NCBI GenBank assembly: GCA_903865885.1
Contig: CAIPLJ010000124.1
Coordinates: forward strand, 1-6,051
From: an uncultured Actinomycetes bacterium
GTDB lineage: Bacteria > Actinomycetota > Actinomycetes > Nanopelagicales > Nanopelagicaceae
Direction of reading: 5' to 3'
DNA: 6,051 nucleotides
Shown piece after piece: positions 4,661 through 6,051 of the stretch. Positions within the stretch are counted from its first letter, which is position 1; each line of letters opens with the position of its first letter. Under the pieces are notes generated by a model, which was given only the letters and a program-made list of their open reading frames with translations, was not told the DNA's origin and did not search any database. The position numbers and the translations under genes are program-made.

Positions 4661-6015
4661 GTACCAATCTCTATAGCTTGATCGGCCTCGCAGCTGGCGT
4701 CGCCTTCATCTTGGCACTCAAAGGACTTTCACATCCAAAGACTGCACGCCGTGGAAATCTCATCGGCGCAGCTGGTGCAACAGTTGCAACACTTTCAGTA
4801 TTTCTCTATGTCACACCACCTCGTGATGGCTCTGCAGCACACTCACTACCACTTAACCACTTGTGGTTAATTCTTGGCGCTATCGCTGTTGGTTTGATTG
4901 TCGGAGTGCCTGCAGCACGCAAGGTCGAGATGACTCAGATGCCACAACTTGTTGCACTCTTTAACGGTGTCGGTGGCGGCGCAGCAGCACTCGTTGCAAT
5001 CGTGGAATACCTTCACCTTGGATCAGGTGCAACTACTGCTGAAGTTATCTTCACAGTCTTTACCGTCATCGTCGGTTGCGTCTCATTTAGCGGTTCGATC
5101 ATTACCTTTATGAAGCTTCAAGAGCTGATGACAACTCGTCCAGTGGTATTTCCTGGTGGACGTTTCGTTATTGCAGGAACTCTCGTAGCAGTACTTGGCT
5201 CAGCGGTCTGGGTTGTTAACGCCCTAGGAACTTCTCCTTTGATGGTTCTTGCTGTGCTCTCGCTTCTCTTTGGTGTGCTCTTTGTTCTGCCTGTTGGTGG
5301 AGCGGATGTGCCAATCGTTATCTCACTTCTCAACGCATTTACTGGTTTAACAGTTGCAGCAAGTGGTTATGTTCTCTCATCAACACTTCTCATCATCGCC
5401 GGAACCTTGGTTGGCGCATCAGGAACCATCTTGACTCGCTTAATGGCGGAGGCGATGGGTCGCTCACTCTTCGGAACTCTCTTCGGTGCATTTACTGCAA
5501 AACCACAAGAAGTATCAGGTTCAGCTGAAGAACGTCCAGTGCGTTCAGGTTCTGCCGATGACGTTGCCATTCTTCTCAACTATGCACGTCGCGTTGTTAT
5601 CGTGCCGGGCTTCGGTCTTGCAGTTGCTCAGGCGCAACACACTGTTCGCGAGCTCGCAGATTTGATGATCTCTAAAGGCATCGATGTTGCATATGGAATT
5701 CACCCAGTTGCAGGTCGTATGCCAGGACATATGAACGTTCTTCTTGCAGAAGCAAATGTTCCTTACGATCAACTAGCTGAAATGGATGAAGTCAACCCAA
5801 CTTTTGGTCAGACAGATGTTGCAATCGTTATCGGTGCCAACGACGTTGTGAACCCTGCTGCGCAGGACCCCAGATTCAGTAAATGCGTCGCTTTCTCTTA
5901 CCGCAAATTTCACTCCCACAGATACTTCATACACGACACTCACGGGAGCCGGAGCGCTGAGTATCAATGTAGGCAAAGCCTCTCAAGCGATGACTTTTGG
6001 AACGCTAGGAAATAA
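4657..6015 (+). CDS. pntB: NAD(P) transhydrogenase subunit beta, broken at the C-terminus by a sequence junction
   Basis: PntB carries the beta-side membrane helices (domain II) and the NADP(H)-binding domain III. Residues 1-~280 contain several membrane helices with family motifs MTQMPQLVALFNGVGGGAAA (92-111) and VGGADVPIVISLLNAFTG (213-230). Domain III starts near 300 and shows VPGFGLAVAQAQ (316-327) and IHPVAGRMPGHMNVLLAEA (348-366). The TDVAIVIGANDVVNPAAQD stretch (386-404) is canonical. After residue 404 the match stops. The remaining 48 codons to the TAA at 6013-6015 look like out-of-frame reading of another gene (see 5867-6051). About 60 family residues are lost, including the expected KRS motif that binds the NADP 2'-phosphate. 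The supported part is therefore 4657-5868. The GTG start has an AAAGGAGG site and a GTGA overlap with pntAB. As written, the product would not bind NADP properly. Confidence 0.9.
   Translation: MSTNLYSLIGLAAGVAFILALKGLSHPKTARRGNLIGAAGATVATLSVFLYVTPPRDGSAAHSLPLNHLWLILGAIAVGLIVGVPAARKVEMTQMPQLVALFNGVGGGAAALVAIVEYLHLGSGATTAEVIFTVFTVIVGCVSFSGSIITFMKLQELMTTRPVVFPGGRFVIAGTLVAVLGSAVWVVNALGTSPLMVLAVLSLLFGVLFVLPVGGADVPIVISLLNAFTGLTVAASGYVLSSTLLIIAGTLVGASGTILTRLMAEAMGRSLFGTLFGAFTAKPQEVSGSAEERPVRSGSADDVAILLNYARRVVIVPGFGLAVAQAQHTVRELADLMISKGIDVAYGIHPVAGRMPGHMNVLLAEANVPYDQLAEMDEVNPTFGQTDVAIVIGANDVVNPAAQDPRFSKCVAFSYRKFHSHRYFIHDTHGSRSAEYQCRQSLSSDDFWNARK
5866..5872. other. Junction between pntB and unrelated coding sequence
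   Basis: Conserved PntB residues NPAAQD end at 5868. From about 5867 a different frame reads as an Ig-like repeat protein. The exact point cannot be fixed better than a few bases, because GAC or GACC could belong to either side. No insertion-sequence end, inverted repeat or target duplication is visible here, so a clean end-to-end join (assembly chimera or illegitimate recombination) fits best. Confidence 0.7.
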
Positions 6016-6051
6016 AGTCCTTGGCAGTGGCGTCATTTCCATTTCAGCCCC
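5867..6051 (+). CDS. Fragment of a repetitive Ig-like (MBG/Big-type) surface protein, both ends missing
   Basis: In the frame beginning ACC at 5867 there are 61 codons without a stop, running to the window edge. The peptide reads TPDSVNASLSLTANFTPTDT, then SYTTLTGAGALSINVGKASQ and AMTFGTLGNKVLGSGVISIS, then A. The order 'TANFTPTDTxYTTLTG - LSINVGKASQ - MTFGTLGNKVLGSG' is the recurrent pattern of bacterial Ig-like/MBG repeat proteins, where 'FTPTDT..Y', 'VxKAsQ' and 'TFGxLxNK' recur from repeat to repeat. Such proteins are usually large, secreted and adhesin-like. It is rich in Thr, Ser, Gly and Ala, as expected. No start codon, Shine-Dalgarno sequence or signal peptide belongs to it here, so it is an internal piece. 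The family call rests on recognised motif order, not on a search. Confidence 0.6.

Noticed and set aside
5869..6015. The 48-residue C-terminal extension of PntB as a new domain
   Set aside because: The residues have no resemblance to the PntB end, and the alternative frame over the same bases gives a recognisable Ig-like peptide. The extension is out-of-frame reading.

Overview
The window most likely comes from a low-to-moderate-GC actinobacterium, and a streamlined freshwater acI-type lineage (Nanopelagicales) would fit. The reasons are the gene order ftsX - smpB - (GNAT) - ssrA, a DUF3039 gene (a family known mainly from Actinobacteria), a split PntAA/PntAB/PntB transhydrogenase, GTG starts, 1-4 nt gene overlaps, and two genes that look leaderless, with a -10 box 6 nt before the ATG. 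The taxonomic call is an inference from these traits, not from a database match.

Layout. Positions 1-145 hold the last 47 codons of ftsX. After 4 nt comes smpB (150-632), then a RimJ/RimL-type GNAT acetyltransferase (658-1218). A 227-nt stretch without a gene (1219-1445) carries three perfect inverted repeats or palindromes. It leads into a complete one-piece tmRNA gene, ssrA (1446-1813), whose tag frame encodes AKITADNSRSDFALAA. On the minus strand, tail to tail with ssrA, lies a DUF3039 gene (1824-2150). A 100-nt divergent intergenic region separates it from argF (2251-3192). argF begins a tightly overlapping run argF - pntAA - pntAB - pntB (overlaps of 4, 1 and 4 nt) that reads to the right edge.

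How the genes work together. smpB and ssrA encode the two partners of trans-translation, which rescues stalled ribosomes and tags the unfinished protein for proteolysis; here a GNAT gene sits between them. argF makes citrulline for arginine synthesis. The pnt genes make the membrane proton-translocating NAD(P) transhydrogenase, which supplies NADPH. Their overlap suggests co-transcription and translational coupling.

The main oddity is at the right end. pntB matches its family through residue ~404 (ending in the conserved NPAAQD of the NADP-binding domain) and then stops matching abruptly at ~5866-5872. From there a different reading frame encodes a segment resembling repetitive bacterial Ig-like surface proteins, open to the window edge. 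The last ~60 residues of PntB, including the expected KRS NADP-phosphate motif, are missing. This is either a contig chimera or a real rearrangement; I favour a chimera. I found no clearly new biological system in the window.
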